NCBI GenBank assembly: GCA_001464585.1
Contig: LNFF01000031.1
Span: 131,148 to 171,995, forward strand
Length of the DNA stretch: 40,848 nucleotides
Direction of reading: 5' to 3'
Source: Gammaproteobacteria bacterium Ga0077554
GTDB lineage: Bacteria > Pseudomonadota > Gammaproteobacteria > Ga0077554 > Ga007554
How positions within the stretch are numbered: the stretch's first letter is position 1; each line of letters begins with the position of its first letter. Shown one piece after another: positions 25,671-35,067 of the stretch. Position numbers and translations under genes: made by a program. The notes beneath the pieces were generated by a model, which was given only the letters and a program-made list of their open reading frames with translations, did not search any database and had not been told where the DNA came from.

Positions 25671-26161
25671 TTATATCGCTGATCAGTGCGATGGGACGCA
25701 ACCGCGTTATCGGCATTAACAATACACTGCCGTGGCGGTTGCCTGCGGACCTGAAACACTTCAAGCAGATCACGATGGGCAAGCCAATACTAATGGGGCG
25801 CAAAACTTACGAGTCTATTGGCAAACCTTTGCCAGGCCGCACCAATATTATTGTTAGCGGCGACCGTGATTATCAGGTGCCGGGCTGTATTGTGGCGCAT
25901 TCGATTGATGCTGCGCTGACCGCTGCAGCAGGCCATGAAGAAGTCATGGTGATCGGGGGTGCGGCGCTTTATGAACAAATGCTGCCGCGCGCCAACCGGC
26001 TGTATCTGACGTTGATTGATGAAGACTTCAAGGGTGATGCGTGGTTCCCTGAGATTCAATCCGGGCAATGGCAGGAGCAGGAACGTGTTGCCCATGCGCC
26101 CGATGCTGCCAACCCTTATCATTACAGTTTTTTGATGTTGCAGAGGACGCCACGCGCGTAA
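25667..26161 (+). CDS. folA: Dihydrofolate reductase
   Basis: The 164-residue enzyme reduces dihydrofolate with NADPH. Visible motifs: [20 protein letters not shown] with the active-site Asp in [30 protein letters not shown] and the NADPH-binding [15 protein letters not shown]. Length is normal for chromosomal FolA. The ATG overlaps the thyA stop. The operon then ends at repeat DNA beginning at 26191 with no clear terminator. Confidence 0.97.
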   Translation: MIISLISAMGRNRVIGINNTLPWRLPADLKHFKQITMGKPILMGRKTYESIGKPLPGRTNIIVSGDRDYQVPGCIVAHSIDAALTAAAGHEEVMVIGGAALYEQMLPRANRLYLTLIDEDFKGDAWFPEIQSGQWQEQERVAHAPDAANPYHYSFLMLQRTPRA

Positions 26162-26190
26162 CCGAAAAAGTATGGTGCCACCTGAATGTA

Positions 26191-26338
26191 TGTCATTTCG
26201 CCGTTCATGCGCATCCATGCGCCCACGGCACTTGTGCATCCATGCACATCGAACCGCAGGAAGAAATCTTAAGATCTCTCACATTCGTTCGAGACTCGAG
26301 ACTCGAGACAAGGATTTCTCGCTTTGCTCGAAATGACA
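26191..26338. repeat. Modular palindromic repeat, copy 4
   Basis: The copy starts TGTCATTTCGCCG, carries in reverse the GGCACTTGTGCATCCATGCA module, then AAATCTTAAGATCTCTCACA and a short tandem (GAGACTC repeated), and ends CTCGAAATGACA. The last bases supply the ATG used by the next gene. Confidence 0.7.
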
Positions 26339-27502
26339 GTTAAACGGGGGTTTCTTAGAGTATTACTTTTCATCACCTTTCTCCCCACCACCGCACTCGC
26401 TACAAACCCAATAGAGAACAATGAAAACTTCCACGCGGTCATTTTCATGTATAGCCACATTGGTGCATCAAAATATCCGGACACCAATGTCAGCATTAAA
26501 CAGTTTTCTGCGCATCTGGATTATCTGGACAAAAACAAGTATCAGGTGTGGCCGCTGGAAAAAATTGTTGCCCACCTTAAAAATGGGTTCGCCATTCCTG
26601 ATCGCACGGTTGCTATTACTTTCGACGATGGACATATTTCAGTGGCGAAGCACGCTTACCCACGCCTGAAAAAACGTGGCTGGCCATTCACTGTGTTTAT
26701 TTATACCGATGCCATGGATCAACACCCGAAGCGCTATATTACCTGGGAGCAGATGCGTGATATGCGCCAGCACGGCGCGAGCTTTGCCAATCAATCCAAA
26801 ACCCATGACCATTTAATTCGCCGCCGCAACAAAGAAACTACCCCGGCGTGGAAAGCCCGCGTGCGTGCTGATATCGAACACGCGCAGCAGCGCATTGAGG
26901 ACGAACTCGGCCAGACATCAGAGGGAACGCCAATGCTGTTCTCTTATCCTTTCGGTGAATACACGCTGGCGCTGGCAACGATCGTGGCAGAGTTGGGTTA
27001 TGTGGGTATTGGCGAGCAATCTGGCCCGGCCGGGCGGTATTCGGATTTGCGTGTTCTGCCGCGCTATCCGATCTCTGAAGGGCACGACAGTGTGAAAGAA
27101 TTCGCGGCGAAGGCCAGCAGTATGCCGTTACCCGTGACTGAGGTGCAACCGTGGGGAGCGCTGCTGACGCCGTACAGGATGTACAAGTGTTGCGTGAGGC
27201 AGGGATGCCGGGAGCGACAAAAATCCAACCCGCCACGCATGGTGGTGACACTGGCGGTAAGTGATGCGCGCCTCGACCAACTGGCATGCCAGGTGAGTGG
27301 ACAAGGGCGCGTCAAGGTGAAATGGTTAGATAAAAAAGCAAGACGCTTTGCAGTGCATGCACCACAACCTTTGCGCGTGGGGCGCAGCCGTTACAACTGT
27401 TCCGCGCCTTCAATAAAAGAACCAGAGCGTCAGTATTGGTTTAGCCATTTATGGATTGTAAATGCGGATGGGGTTACGGAAAAACAAAAGGCTCTTCCTT
27501 GA
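26333..27502 (+). CDS. Polysaccharide deacetylase family protein, secreted
   Basis: A signal peptide (FLRVLLFITFLPTTALA) precedes a NodB-type deacetylase domain: FMYSHIG, the metal motif AITFDDGHIS (about 95-104), SFANQSKTHDHL, FSYPFGEY and GIGEQSGPAG. In the second metal motif the first expected His is Gln, with the later H-D-H kept; related gammaproteobacterial proteins can have Gln here, so activity is uncertain. The C-terminal third has QGRVKVKWL, VGRSRYNCSAPS and YWFSHLWI, probably a beta-sandwich. The ATG is inside a dispersed repeat and no ribosome binding site is visible; a TTG at 26324 is an alternative. Bases 27183-27220 resemble another repeat module. Confidence 0.83.
   Translation: MTVKRGFLRVLLFITFLPTTALATNPIENNENFHAVIFMYSHIGASKYPDTNVSIKQFSAHLDYLDKNKYQVWPLEKIVAHLKNGFAIPDRTVAITFDDGHISVAKHAYPRLKKRGWPFTVFIYTDAMDQHPKRYITWEQMRDMRQHGASFANQSKTHDHLIRRRNKETTPAWKARVRADIEHAQQRIEDELGQTSEGTPMLFSYPFGEYTLALATIVAELGYVGIGEQSGPAGRYSDLRVLPRYPISEGHDSVKEFAAKASSMPLPVTEVQPWGALLTPYRMYKCCVRQGCRERQKSNPPRMVVTLAVSDARLDQLACQVSGQGRVKVKWLDKKARRFAVHAPQPLRVGRSRYNCSAPSIKEPERQYWFSHLWIVNADGVTEKQKALP
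27183..27220. repeat. Weak repeat-module match inside the deacetylase gene
   Basis: ACAAGTGTTGCGTGAGGCAG followed by GGATGCCGGGAGCGAC resembles the module at 2903-2938, with mismatches and small gaps. It encodes a Cys- and Arg-rich stretch (YKCCVRQGCRERQ) between domains. Confidence 0.35.
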
Positions 27503-27521
27503 GGTTTTGGAGGTTGTGCGC

Positions 27522-27588
27522 GTCATCCCGAACGAATGTGGGGGATCTTAAAGGCTGCTTAAGATCCCTCACATTCGTTCGGGATGAC
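27522..27588. repeat. Modular repeat, hairpin form, between convergent genes
   Basis: GTCATCCCGAACGAATGTGG with GGGATCTTAA pairs almost perfectly with TTAAGATCCCTCACATTCGT with TCGGGATGAC over about 30 bp, with a 7-base loop. It lies between the convergent deacetylase and glucosaminidase genes, where it could stop transcription from both sides although it has no T run. Two partial motifs (GGATGACA-like) follow to about 27640. Confidence 0.75.
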
Positions 27589-27669
27589 GCGGGACGGGTT
27601 TAGCGTCCAGGATGACAAGGGGCGCGGGGTTAGCGTTCGAGATGGCAGGAGATGTGCCAAAAAATATCT

Positions 27670-28683
27670 CTAAATATCTTTATGACGCTCCGGCGCCAGT
27701 TCTGCGGCATCGGCGAGTGTCAGGTCCGCACGCAGATCCACATAATGCAGGGATGCCAAGCGGTTGTTGCTCATGATGGTGCGAATATCTTCGATGTAGT
27801 CCTGGCCGCGCTCCGAATAGGCCATTAGACCGCCTGCCAGCGCAGCAGGATCAAGGAACTCCGCAGTGCTGCGCATACGCTCACGCAAGCGCCACAAATC
27901 GCTGTACACACGGCTGGTATTCAAATTATTGACATAGGCGCGCACTGAGGCGCTCACCGAGGGAAAGGTGCGCATGGCAAGGCCTATGCCAGCGGGACGT
28001 GCGGCGGGTAGCATGCCCTTGTTTTGACTGGCACTAACGTGGCCAAACAGGTTGTTACCTTCCTGGGCAAAGCGCGAAACGCCCCAGCCGCTTTCGCTGG
28101 CGGCTTGCGCCAATGCCAATGAGGTGGGCACCACATCAAGGCGCAACATCAATTGCTTGCGCACTGCCACATAATCCAGCGAACCCCGGATACGATAGCG
28201 TTTTACGCGTTCATCAAGCCACACGCGCTCTGCGCTGCCAATAACGGGGACGCCATTTTCCAGTAAATGCAGCGCGTAGGTGCGCTCCTGGCGGACATAG
28301 TCATTTTCTGCCAGGATAATGGGCAGCAATGCACGGAAAAATAAGGATTTTTTGTGGGACGTGCTGGCAACGGTGTCAAGATCGGCGGGCAGCGACTCAA
28401 TCGCGATGCGCGGCACGGTCTTGCCTGAAGCAGGCGGCCAGGCATAGTCCATGGAATCGAACAGTTGCTCCATTTCGGCAACGCTCGCCACGCTAACCTT
28501 GCGCAACTCAAGACGTGCCGGTACAGGTCGCGATTGATCGACGGCCAACACGCTGGGCGCGGACAGGCTCAGGAGATGACGCTGCTCTAACGCTATTGCA
28601 GTGGTAATTAATGCAACAGCGGTGATGAGGGGAAAAACCACTACACCGGCATTAAAGAGGCGTTTGCTGGGCACCTGTTTCAT
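27670..28683 (-). CDS. Bax-like glucosaminidase-domain protein
   Basis: The 337-residue protein has an N-terminal membrane anchor or signal (FNAGVVVFPLITAVALITTA) and, from about residue 140, a glucosaminidase domain of the Bax type. This has SLALAQAASESGWGVSRFAQ with the likely catalytic Glu, EGNNLFGH, AMRTFPSVSASVRAYVNNLN and a C-terminal GGLMAYSERGQDYIEDI. Such enzymes cut N-acetylglucosaminyl bonds in peptidoglycan. The usual Bax string is ALESGWG; ASESGWG here keeps the Glu. ATG 28683 has GGAGG nine bases upstream; the ATG at 28692 directly abuts it and is less likely. It is a single gene with its own upstream region. Confidence 0.88.
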   Translation of the reverse strand: MKQVPSKRLFNAGVVVFPLITAVALITTAIALEQRHLLSLSAPSVLAVDQSRPVPARLELRKVSVASVAEMEQLFDSMDYAWPPASGKTVPRIAIESLPADLDTVASTSHKKSLFFRALLPIILAENDYVRQERTYALHLLENGVPVIGSAERVWLDERVKRYRIRGSLDYVAVRKQLMLRLDVVPTSLALAQAASESGWGVSRFAQEGNNLFGHVSASQNKGMLPAARPAGIGLAMRTFPSVSASVRAYVNNLNTSRVYSDLWRLRERMRSTAEFLDPAALAGGLMAYSERGQDYIEDIRTIMSNNRLASLHYVDLRADLTLADAAELAPERHKDI

Positions 28684-28714
28684 ACTGTTCATCCTCCGAA
28701 ATCAATCCACTTGG

Positions 28715-28955
28715 TATATACAGTCTCTATATACAACCCCGTGGCATCCCTGCAGGCTGATGTGTCCATCATACCCGAAAACAAGGCGAACCGGAACTGT
28801 TTGGCACATGAAATGTGATGGAACGCACAGTTTTTAGGGGCATGCTCTCGCTTAAATTCTTTTATTTTCTGTAATATTCCCTTAAGTTCTACAAAAATTC
28901 AGGGGGTACGCCATGGAGTGGGTCGCCAAAAACATATACTAAAAAAGTATATACA
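28715..28955. promoter_or_regulatory. Repeated TATATACA boxes upstream of the bax-like gene
   Basis: TATATACA occurs at 28715-28722, 28728-28735 (13 bases apart) and 28948-28955. The last is part of an inverted pair ATATACT-AAAAA-AGTATAT (28934-28952). The first two lie 30-50 bases before the start codon and may include the -10 box. They could be binding sites of one regulator. Confidence 0.4.
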
Positions 28956-28974
28956 ATCCATCAATCTATAACAA

Positions 28975-29005
28975 AAATAGTGGAGATGGGTGGTTTCCAC
29001 CCATC
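28975..29005 (-). terminator. Probable terminator of purL
   Basis: On the minus strand GATGGGTGG, loop AAA, CCACCCATC (28985-29005) is a strong 9-bp stem, followed after a few bases by ATTTTTG. It lies about 85 bases after the purL stop. The T run is slightly displaced, so efficiency is uncertain. Confidence 0.55.
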
Positions 29006-29020
29006 ACGACTGATCGTTAA

Positions 29021-29060
29021 TTGTTCATGATCAGCCCTTCGACAGGCTCAGGGCGAACGG
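29021..29060. repeat. Dispersed repeat fragment, CCCTTCGACAGGCTCAGGGC type
   Basis: CAGCCCTTCGACAGGCTCAG followed by GGCGAACGG is a sequence type found as a dispersed intergenic repeat in many bacterial genomes. Only one copy is in this window. It lies between the purL stop and its terminator. Confidence 0.5.
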
Positions 29061-29090
29061 GGCGGGGGTGCTTTAAGGAACCGTATGCGA

Positions 29091-32000
29091 TTACCCTACC
29101 CAGGTGCGCGCATTACGGAACAGCCTTAGCCATGGAGCGTCTTCACCCCATTCATCGGGATGCCAGGAGTGCTGAACGGTGCGGAATACCCGCTCCGGGT
29201 GGGGCATCATGATGGTGAAACGGCCATCGGGGGTAGTGAGGCCGGTAATGCCCAGCGACGAGCCGTTGGGGTTGGCGGGGTAGGTTTCACTGGGTTGACC
29301 ATGGTTGTCTACGTAGCGCATCACGACCAGGTTGCTGTCCAGGACTTTGCCGGGGGCGGCGTCACGGAACTCGGCACGGCCTTCGCCGTGGGCAACAGCG
29401 ATGGGCAAGCGTGAGCCGGCCATGCCCTGGAAAAACAGCGAGGGTGATCGGGGAATTTCTACCAGGGCGAAGCGTGCCTCGAACTGTTCGGAGGCGTTGC
29501 GCATGAAGCGCGGCCAGGCGGTGGCGCCGGGGATCATGTCGCGCAGGTGCGACATCATCTGACAGCCATTGCACACGCCCAGGCCGAAGCTGTCGGGGCG
29601 GGCGAAAAACGCGGCGAATTCGTCGCGGGCGCGGCTGTGGTGCAAGATCGACTTGGCCCAACCTGCACCTGCTCCCAGCACGTCGCCGTAGGAGAAGCCA
29701 CCGCAGGCTGCGATGCCCTGAAAATCGGCAAGATGAGTATCGCCGCCGATGATGTCGCTCATGTGTACGTCCATGCCGTCAAACCCGGCGCGATCAAAGG
29801 CGGCGGCCATTTCGACGTGACCGTTGACGCCCTGTTCACGCAGGATGGCGACGCGTGGACGCACGCCTTTTTTAATGTAGGGCGCGGCAATATTGTCAGC
29901 GGGGTCAAAACTTAGCGCCACATTCAGGCCAGGATCACTGGCATCGAGGATACGGTCGTATTCCTGCTGCGCGCACGCCGGGTTGTCGCGCAGGGTTTGC
30001 ATGCGCCAGGTGGTTTCGGACCAGGCGCGCTGGAACTCGACGCGTGGCGCGGCCAGCACTTCGCGGCGGTCATGGGTGAAGGCAATGCGATCCGTGCCAT
30101 TGCCCTTATCATCCAAGCCACCGATGACGTGGCTGTGCTTGCCCAGACCGGCACCGCGTAACAGGGCCAGCACGCTGTCGGTGTCGCGGTGGCGCACCTG
30201 CACGACTGCGCCTAGCTCTTCGTTAAACAGCGCAGCGGTGAGGCCATCACCCAGATCATCCAATGCACAGGTGACGCCAGTGTGCGCGGCGAAGGCCATT
30301 TCGCACACGGTGGCGAACAGGCCGCCATCGGAACGGTCGTGATACGCCAGCAGCAGGCCGTCTTGATTCAGGGTCTGGATGGTTGCGAAAAATGCTTTGA
30401 AAGCCTGTGCGTCATCGAGATCCGGGGCATGATCACCCACTTGTTTGTAGACTTGCGCCAGCGCTGAGCCACCCAGGCGGTTGCGGCCTTTACCCAGGTC
30501 GACAAGAATCAGATCGGTGTCGCCCTGGTCGGTGCGTAACTGCGGTGTGAGGGTTTTGCGGCAGTCTGTAACACGCGCAAAGGCGCTGATAATCAGCGAC
30601 AGCGGCGCGGTCATGGACTGTTGCTGGCCTTGTTCATCGCGCCACACGGTTTTCATCGACAGCGAATCTTTGCCCACGGGAATCGCAATGCCGAGCACCG
30701 GGCACAGCTCCATGCCCACGGCTTTGACGGTGTCGAACAGGGCGGCATCTTCGCCGGGATGACCGGCGGCGGCCATCCAGTTAGCGGAAAGTTTGATTTC
30801 GCGGATGTCGGCAATGCATGCGGCGGCGATGTTGGTGAGCGCCTCGCCGATCGCCATGCGCCCTGACGCAGCGGGATTGATGAGCGCGATGGGCGCGCGT
30901 TCGCCCATTGACATGGCTTCGCCACGATAGCCCTGGTAATCACTGAGGGTGACGGCGACATCGGCCACTGGCACTTGCCACGGGCCGACCATCTGGTCAC
31001 GCGTGACCAGGCCTGTGACGGTGCGGTCGCCAATGGTAATCAAAAAGGTTTTGTCGGCCACCGCAGGCAAGCGCAACACGCGCAGCGCGGCGTCATACAG
31101 ATCAATACCGCGCGTGTCGAATGCTGGTTTATGGAAGGGGCGATGATGCGCATCGCGGAACATTTTCGGCGGCTTGCCCAGCAGCAGCGCCATGGGCATA
31201 TCCACCGGGGTGTCGCCCAAATGGGCGTCGCCCACTTCCAGACGCGGGCCTTTATTATATATAGAGGTATTATCGGAGTCCGTGGCCTCGCCCACCACGG
31301 CATAGGGGCAACGTTCACGTTCACAAATCGCCTGAAACAGGTCAAGCTGGTCGGCGCTGACTGCCAGCACATAGCGTTCCTGGGATTCGTTGCTCCAGAT
31401 CTGCATCGGCGACATGCCGGGGTCATCATTGGGGATGGCGCGCAGTTCGATGCGTGCGCCCCGGCCACTCTCATGCACCAGCTCGGGCAGGGCGTTAGAC
31501 AAGCCGCCCGCGCCGACATCGTGGATTGACACAATCGGGTTGGCGTCGCCGAGTTGCCAGCAACGGTCGACGACCTCCTGACAACGGCGCTCCATTTCGG
31601 GATTGCCGCGCTGCACGGAGGCAAAGTCCAGCGCTTCGGCACTGGCGCCGCTCGCCACCGACGAGGCGGCGCCGCCGCCCAGGCCAATCAGCATCGCCGG
31701 GCCGCCCAGCACTATCAGTTGCGCGCCCACCGGAATCACGCCCTTGGCCACGTGGCCGGGGCGTATCGACCCCACACCGCCTGCAATCATGATGGGTTTG
31801 TGGTAGCCGCGCAATTCCATGCCGTCAGCGCCGGGCACCCGCTCTTCGTAAGTGCGGAAGTAGCCGCATAAATTGGGGCGGCCAAATTCGTTATTAAACG
31901 CCGCCGCGCCGAGCGGGCCTTCAATCATGATGTCCAGCGCCGAGGCGATGCGTTCCGGTTTGCCGTGATCCCCTTCCCAGGCTTGAATCGCGCCCGGTAA

Positions 32001-33023
32001 TCGCAGGTTGGATACGGAAAATCCACCTAATCCCGCCTTGGGTTTGGAGCCGCGCCCGGTGGCGCCTTCGTCACGGATTTCGCCGCCGGAGCCGGTAGCG
32101 GCACCGGCAAACGGTGAGATCGCGGTGGGATGGTTATGCGTTTCCACCTTCATGAGGATGTGCGCATCTTCCTGCACATGCACGTAACAGCGGCTCGCCG
32201 CGTCGGGGAAAAAGCGCACGGCGGGATGACCTTCGATGACGGAGGAATTATCTTTATAGGCAGACAACAATCCCGCCGGATGTTGCTGGGCGGTGTTGCG
32301 GATCATGGCAAACAGGCTGAGCGTTTGCGGCTGACCGTCGATCGCCCAGCCTGCGTTAAAAATCTTGTGGCGGCAATGCTCGGAATTCGCCTGCGCAAAC
32401 ATCATTAGCTCAACATCAGTGGGATTGCGCCCCAGTGCATTAAAGCTTTCCAGCAGGTAATCAATTTCATCATCACTCAGCGCCAGACCGAGTTGCTGGT
32501 TGGCTTCAAGCAGTGCATTACGGCCACCTTCCAGTACATCTATGCGCAAAAGCGGCGCCGGTTCAGCCTGGCGGAACAAGGCATCGGCATCATCAAAACT
32601 GGTCAGCACGGTTTCTGTCATGCGGTCGTGGATCAACCCCGCTAAAGCTGCATGCTGAACCGCCGTGAGGCCGCCAGCCACGTCAATATAATAAGCGGTA
32701 CCGCGCTCCACGCGCTGCACCGCAGGCAGACCACAGTTATGCACAATGTCGGTGGCCTTGCTCGACCATGGCGAGAGAGTGCCGAGACGCGGCACCACCA
32801 GGAGCAACTCGCCGCTGGGTGGTTGCGCGTCGGACTGGTGGCCGTGATCAAATAGCGTACTCAGTAGCATCTGCTCGTCCGCCATCAAGGTGCGCTCCAC
32901 ATCCACAAAGTGGACAAATTCAGCAGTAATGCGCTGAATTTCAGGAACACGCTGGCGCGCTGCAGCCATCAGTTTATCGAGACGGAACGAAGAAAGGGCA
33001 GCGGTGCCGCGCAGTCGGAGCAT
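29091..33023 (-). CDS. purL: Phosphoribosylformylglycinamidine synthase, single-chain form
   Basis: PurL converts FGAR, glutamine and ATP to FGAM in purine synthesis. The 1310-residue protein is the large proteobacterial form. It has an N-terminal domain ([15 protein letters not shown]), then FGAM synthetase halves with [36 protein letters not shown] and [14 protein letters not shown]-terminal class I glutaminase follows, with nucleophile Cys in [14 protein letters not shown] (about residue 1150) and MPHPERVFR. No frameshift or missing domain was seen. It is flanked by intergenic regions on both sides and appears to be a single-gene unit. Confidence 0.98.
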   Translation of the reverse strand: MLRLRGTAALSSFRLDKLMAAARQRVPEIQRITAEFVHFVDVERTLMADEQMLLSTLFDHGHQSDAQPPSGELLLVVPRLGTLSPWSSKATDIVHNCGLPAVQRVERGTAYYIDVAGGLTAVQHAALAGLIHDRMTETVLTSFDDADALFRQAEPAPLLRIDVLEGGRNALLEANQQLGLALSDDEIDYLLESFNALGRNPTDVELMMFAQANSEHCRHKIFNAGWAIDGQPQTLSLFAMIRNTAQQHPAGLLSAYKDNSSVIEGHPAVRFFPDAASRCYVHVQEDAHILMKVETHNHPTAISPFAGAATGSGGEIRDEGATGRGSKPKAGLGGFSVSNLRLPGAIQAWEGDHGKPERIASALDIMIEGPLGAAAFNNEFGRPNLCGYFRTYEERVPGADGMELRGYHKPIMIAGGVGSIRPGHVAKGVIPVGAQLIVLGGPAMLIGLGGGAASSVASGASAEALDFASVQRGNPEMERRCQEVVDRCWQLGDANPIVSIHDVGAGGLSNALPELVHESGRGARIELRAIPNDDPGMSPMQIWSNESQERYVLAVSADQLDLFQAICERERCPYAVVGEATDSDNTSIYNKGPRLEVGDAHLGDTPVDMPMALLLGKPPKMFRDAHHRPFHKPAFDTRGIDLYDAALRVLRLPAVADKTFLITIGDRTVTGLVTRDQMVGPWQVPVADVAVTLSDYQGYRGEAMSMGERAPIALINPAASGRMAIGEALTNIAAACIADIREIKLSANWMAAAGHPGEDAALFDTVKAVGMELCPVLGIAIPVGKDSLSMKTVWRDEQGQQQSMTAPLSLIISAFARVTDCRKTLTPQLRTDQGDTDLILVDLGKGRNRLGGSALAQVYKQVGDHAPDLDDAQAFKAFFATIQTLNQDGLLLAYHDRSDGGLFATVCEMAFAAHTGVTCALDDLGDGLTAALFNEELGAVVQVRHRDTDSVLALLRGAGLGKHSHVIGGLDDKGNGTDRIAFTHDRREVLAAPRVEFQRAWSETTWRMQTLRDNPACAQQEYDRILDASDPGLNVALSFDPADNIAAPYIKKGVRPRVAILREQGVNGHVEMAAAFDRAGFDGMDVHMSDIIGGDTHLADFQGIAACGGFSYGDVLGAGAGWAKSILHHSRARDEFAAFFARPDSFGLGVCNGCQMMSHLRDMIPGATAWPRFMRNASEQFEARFALVEIPRSPSLFFQGMAGSRLPIAVAHGEGRAEFRDAAPGKVLDSNLVVMRYVDNHGQPSETYPANPNGSSLGITGLTTPDGRFTIMMPHPERVFRTVQHSWHPDEWGEDAPWLRLFRNARTWVG

Positions 33024-33138
33024 GGAAATCTCGCAGAGAGGTTAGAAAAGGCTTATTCTATCATTAGTGCGTGTTTGCAGGCATTACGCCCTTCATCAGG
33101 AAACGGGATTTTCGGTGTAGATTTATCCGCCAGAGAAA

Positions 33139-33172
33139 AGCAGGGTATTATAAAATACCAATATACCCTGCT
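33139..33172. promoter_or_regulatory. Inverted repeat before sqr, possible operator
   Basis: AGCAGGGTAT and ATACCCTGCT are perfect 10-bp arms, and GGTATTATAAAATACC lies inside as a second palindrome. TATAAAAT within it could be a -10 box. The site is 46 bases before the sqr ATG and about 115 bases from the divergent purL start. A sulfide- or redox-responsive repressor binding here is an inference. Confidence 0.5.
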
Positions 33173-33217
33173 CCCGGCAGCGCGCTTTTTATCCCACCAC
33201 ACAGGAGCAGCGCAACC

Positions 33218-34492
33218 ATGGCACATATCGTTATTATCGGCGCAAGCACTGGCGGCATGCCCGCCGCGTATGAAATCAAGGCCGCCGTGGGGCCACAACA
33301 TCGCGTCACGGTAATCTCCAATACCGACACCTTTCATTTTGTGCCGTCCAACCCATGGGTAGCGGTGGGCTGGCGCTCACGCAAAGACGTTGCTTTTGCC
33401 ATCGGCCCTGCGCTCAACAAAAAAGGCATTGAATTTATTGCGGTGGGCGCGCAACACATCAAGCCCGCCGAAAAACAGGTGGTGCTTGCCGACGGTCAAG
33501 TGGTGAATTATGACTATCTGGTTATCGCCACTGGCCCGAAGCTGGCCTTTGACGAAATACCGGGGCTGGGACCGCAAGGCTTTACACAATCAGTATGCAC
33601 CATCAACCACGCCGAAGATGCCTATGAGCGCTGGCAGCAATTCACGCGCGACCCCGGCCCTATTGTGGTCGGCGCGGCACAAGGCGCATCCTGCTTCGGG
33701 CCGGCGTATGAATTTGCTTTTATCATAAATACCGATTTGCGCCGCAAAAAAATCCGCGACCGCGTGCCGATGACATACGTCACCGCCGAACCTTACATTG
33801 GACACCTCGGCCTGGGCGGCGTCGGTGACTCCAAAGGCTTGCTGGAACATGAGCTGCGCCAGCATGACATCAAGTGGATCACCAACGCGAAAATCACCAA
33901 GGTTGAAGCAGGCATGATGTTCGTCGCCGAGCATAATGAAAAAGGCGAAGTCATTAAAGAGCATCAACTGCCATTTAAGTTTTCCATGGTACTGCCCGCG
34001 TTCAAAGGGGTGGATGCGGTGGCCGCCCTGGGCGATCCGGTCGTCAATCCACGCGGCTTTGTGAAAGTAGATCAATACCAGCGTAACCCCACCTGGCCGG
34101 ACATCTACGCGGTGGGCGTGTGCATCGCCATTCCTCCCGTGGAAGTAACCCCTGTGCCGACGGGTGCGCCCAAAACCGGCTACATGATTGAGTCGATGGT
34201 CACCGCCGCCGCACATAACATCAGGGACGCCATTGCCGGCATCGAACCCAGCCACAAGGCCACCTGGAATGCTATCTGCCTTGCAGACATGGGCGACACC
34301 GGCGCGGCTTTTGTCGCCCTGCCGCAAATCCCGCCACGCAATGTCGCATGGATGAAAAAAGGCAAATGGGTGCATCTGGCCAAAGTGGCTTTTGAAAAGT
34401 ATTTCATCAGCAAAATGAAAAAAGGCTCAACAGAACCGGCGTATGAAAAATACATCCTCAAGTTGCTGGGCATCAACAAACTTAAAGATTAG
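33218..34492 (+). CDS. sqr: Sulfide:quinone oxidoreductase
   Basis: This 424-residue FAD enzyme oxidises sulfide and passes electrons to the quinone pool. It has the N-terminal dinucleotide fold (HIVIIGASTGGMPAAYEI), NYDYLVIATGPKL, and the three redox cysteines: Cys127 (QSVCTINHAE), Cys159 (GASCFGPAYEF) and Cys354 (WNAICLADMGD), spaced as in Acidithiobacillus-type SQR. The VEVTPVPTGAPKTGYMIESM segment and the C-terminal amphipathic WVHLAKVAFEKYFISKMKKG membrane anchor are also typical. ATG 33218 has AGGAG about 10 bases upstream; the ORF extends to 33071, but the fold starts at this ATG. The next gene follows after 6 bases. Confidence 0.93.
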   Translation: MAHIVIIGASTGGMPAAYEIKAAVGPQHRVTVISNTDTFHFVPSNPWVAVGWRSRKDVAFAIGPALNKKGIEFIAVGAQHIKPAEKQVVLADGQVVNYDYLVIATGPKLAFDEIPGLGPQGFTQSVCTINHAEDAYERWQQFTRDPGPIVVGAAQGASCFGPAYEFAFIINTDLRRKKIRDRVPMTYVTAEPYIGHLGLGGVGDSKGLLEHELRQHDIKWITNAKITKVEAGMMFVAEHNEKGEVIKEHQLPFKFSMVLPAFKGVDAVAALGDPVVNPRGFVKVDQYQRNPTWPDIYAVGVCIAIPPVEVTPVPTGAPKTGYMIESMVTAAAHNIRDAIAGIEPSHKATWNAICLADMGDTGAAFVALPQIPPRNVAWMKKGKWVHLAKVAFEKYFISKMKKGSTEPAYEKYILKLLGINKLKD

Positions 34493-34498
34493 GATAAT

Positions 34499-35047
34499 AT
34501 GGCACGCGTTCTGATACCTCTCGCACAAGGCTGCGAAGAACTCGAAGCCGTCACGCTGATTGATCTGTTGCGCCGCGCCGGAATACATGTGGTGACGGCG
34601 GGACTGGATGAACACCCGGTGCGCGGCAGCCGTGGTACGGTACTGGTGCCCGACACCACGCTTGACCAGGCGCTGCATCAGGCGTTTGACATGATCGCGC
34701 TGCCTGGCGGCCAACCCGGCGCAAACAACCTCAATGCCGATGCGCGCATCCATAGCTTACTGAAAAAAATGGCCGCGCAAAACCAATACACTGCCGCCAT
34801 CTGCGCCGCGCCGCTGGTGTTGGCGAATGCCGGTTTATTGCATGGCAAACGCGCCACCAGTTTTCCCGGCGTGCTGGATAAAATGAACCTGCCTGATGTG
34901 ACATTGCAAACGGCGCCGGTAGTGCAAGACGGCAAGGTGATTACTTCGCGCGGGCCGGGCACGGCCATGGATTTTGCGCTGACGCTGATTGATGTTTTGG
35001 TGGGTCGGGCTAAACGCGATGAAGTGGAGGCAGGGCTGGTGCGCTGA
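34499..35047 (+). CDS. DJ-1/PfpI family protein (YajL-like)
   Basis: The 182-residue protein has the DJ-1 core: RVLIPLAQGCEELEAVTLID with the conserved Glu, DMIALPGGQPGANNL and the nucleophile elbow AAICAAPLVLANAGLL with the reactive Cys, then ITSRGPGTAMDFALTLID. Bacterial relatives (YajL) protect proteins from reactive carbonyl and oxidative damage; the exact reaction is debated. It is six bases after sqr and probably in the same transcript, which suggests a role in sulfur or oxidative stress. It is convergent with ubiB. Confidence 0.93.
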   Translation: MARVLIPLAQGCEELEAVTLIDLLRRAGIHVVTAGLDEHPVRGSRGTVLVPDTTLDQALHQAFDMIALPGGQPGANNLNADARIHSLLKKMAAQNQYTAAICAAPLVLANAGLLHGKRATSFPGVLDKMNLPDVTLQTAPVVQDGKVITSRGPGTAMDFALTLIDVLVGRAKRDEVEAGLVR

Positions 35048-35067
35048 TTGTTTTGTGCGGCTTTAGT

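Noticed and set aside
6390-27588. CRISPR array
   Set aside because: The repeats are scattered over 21 kb, vary in length and module content and have no regular spacers; no cas genes are present.
33071-33217. N-terminal extension of the sqr ORF
   Set aside because: It runs through the operator-like palindromes and precedes the conserved dinucleotide-binding start; ATG 33218 has a ribosome binding site.
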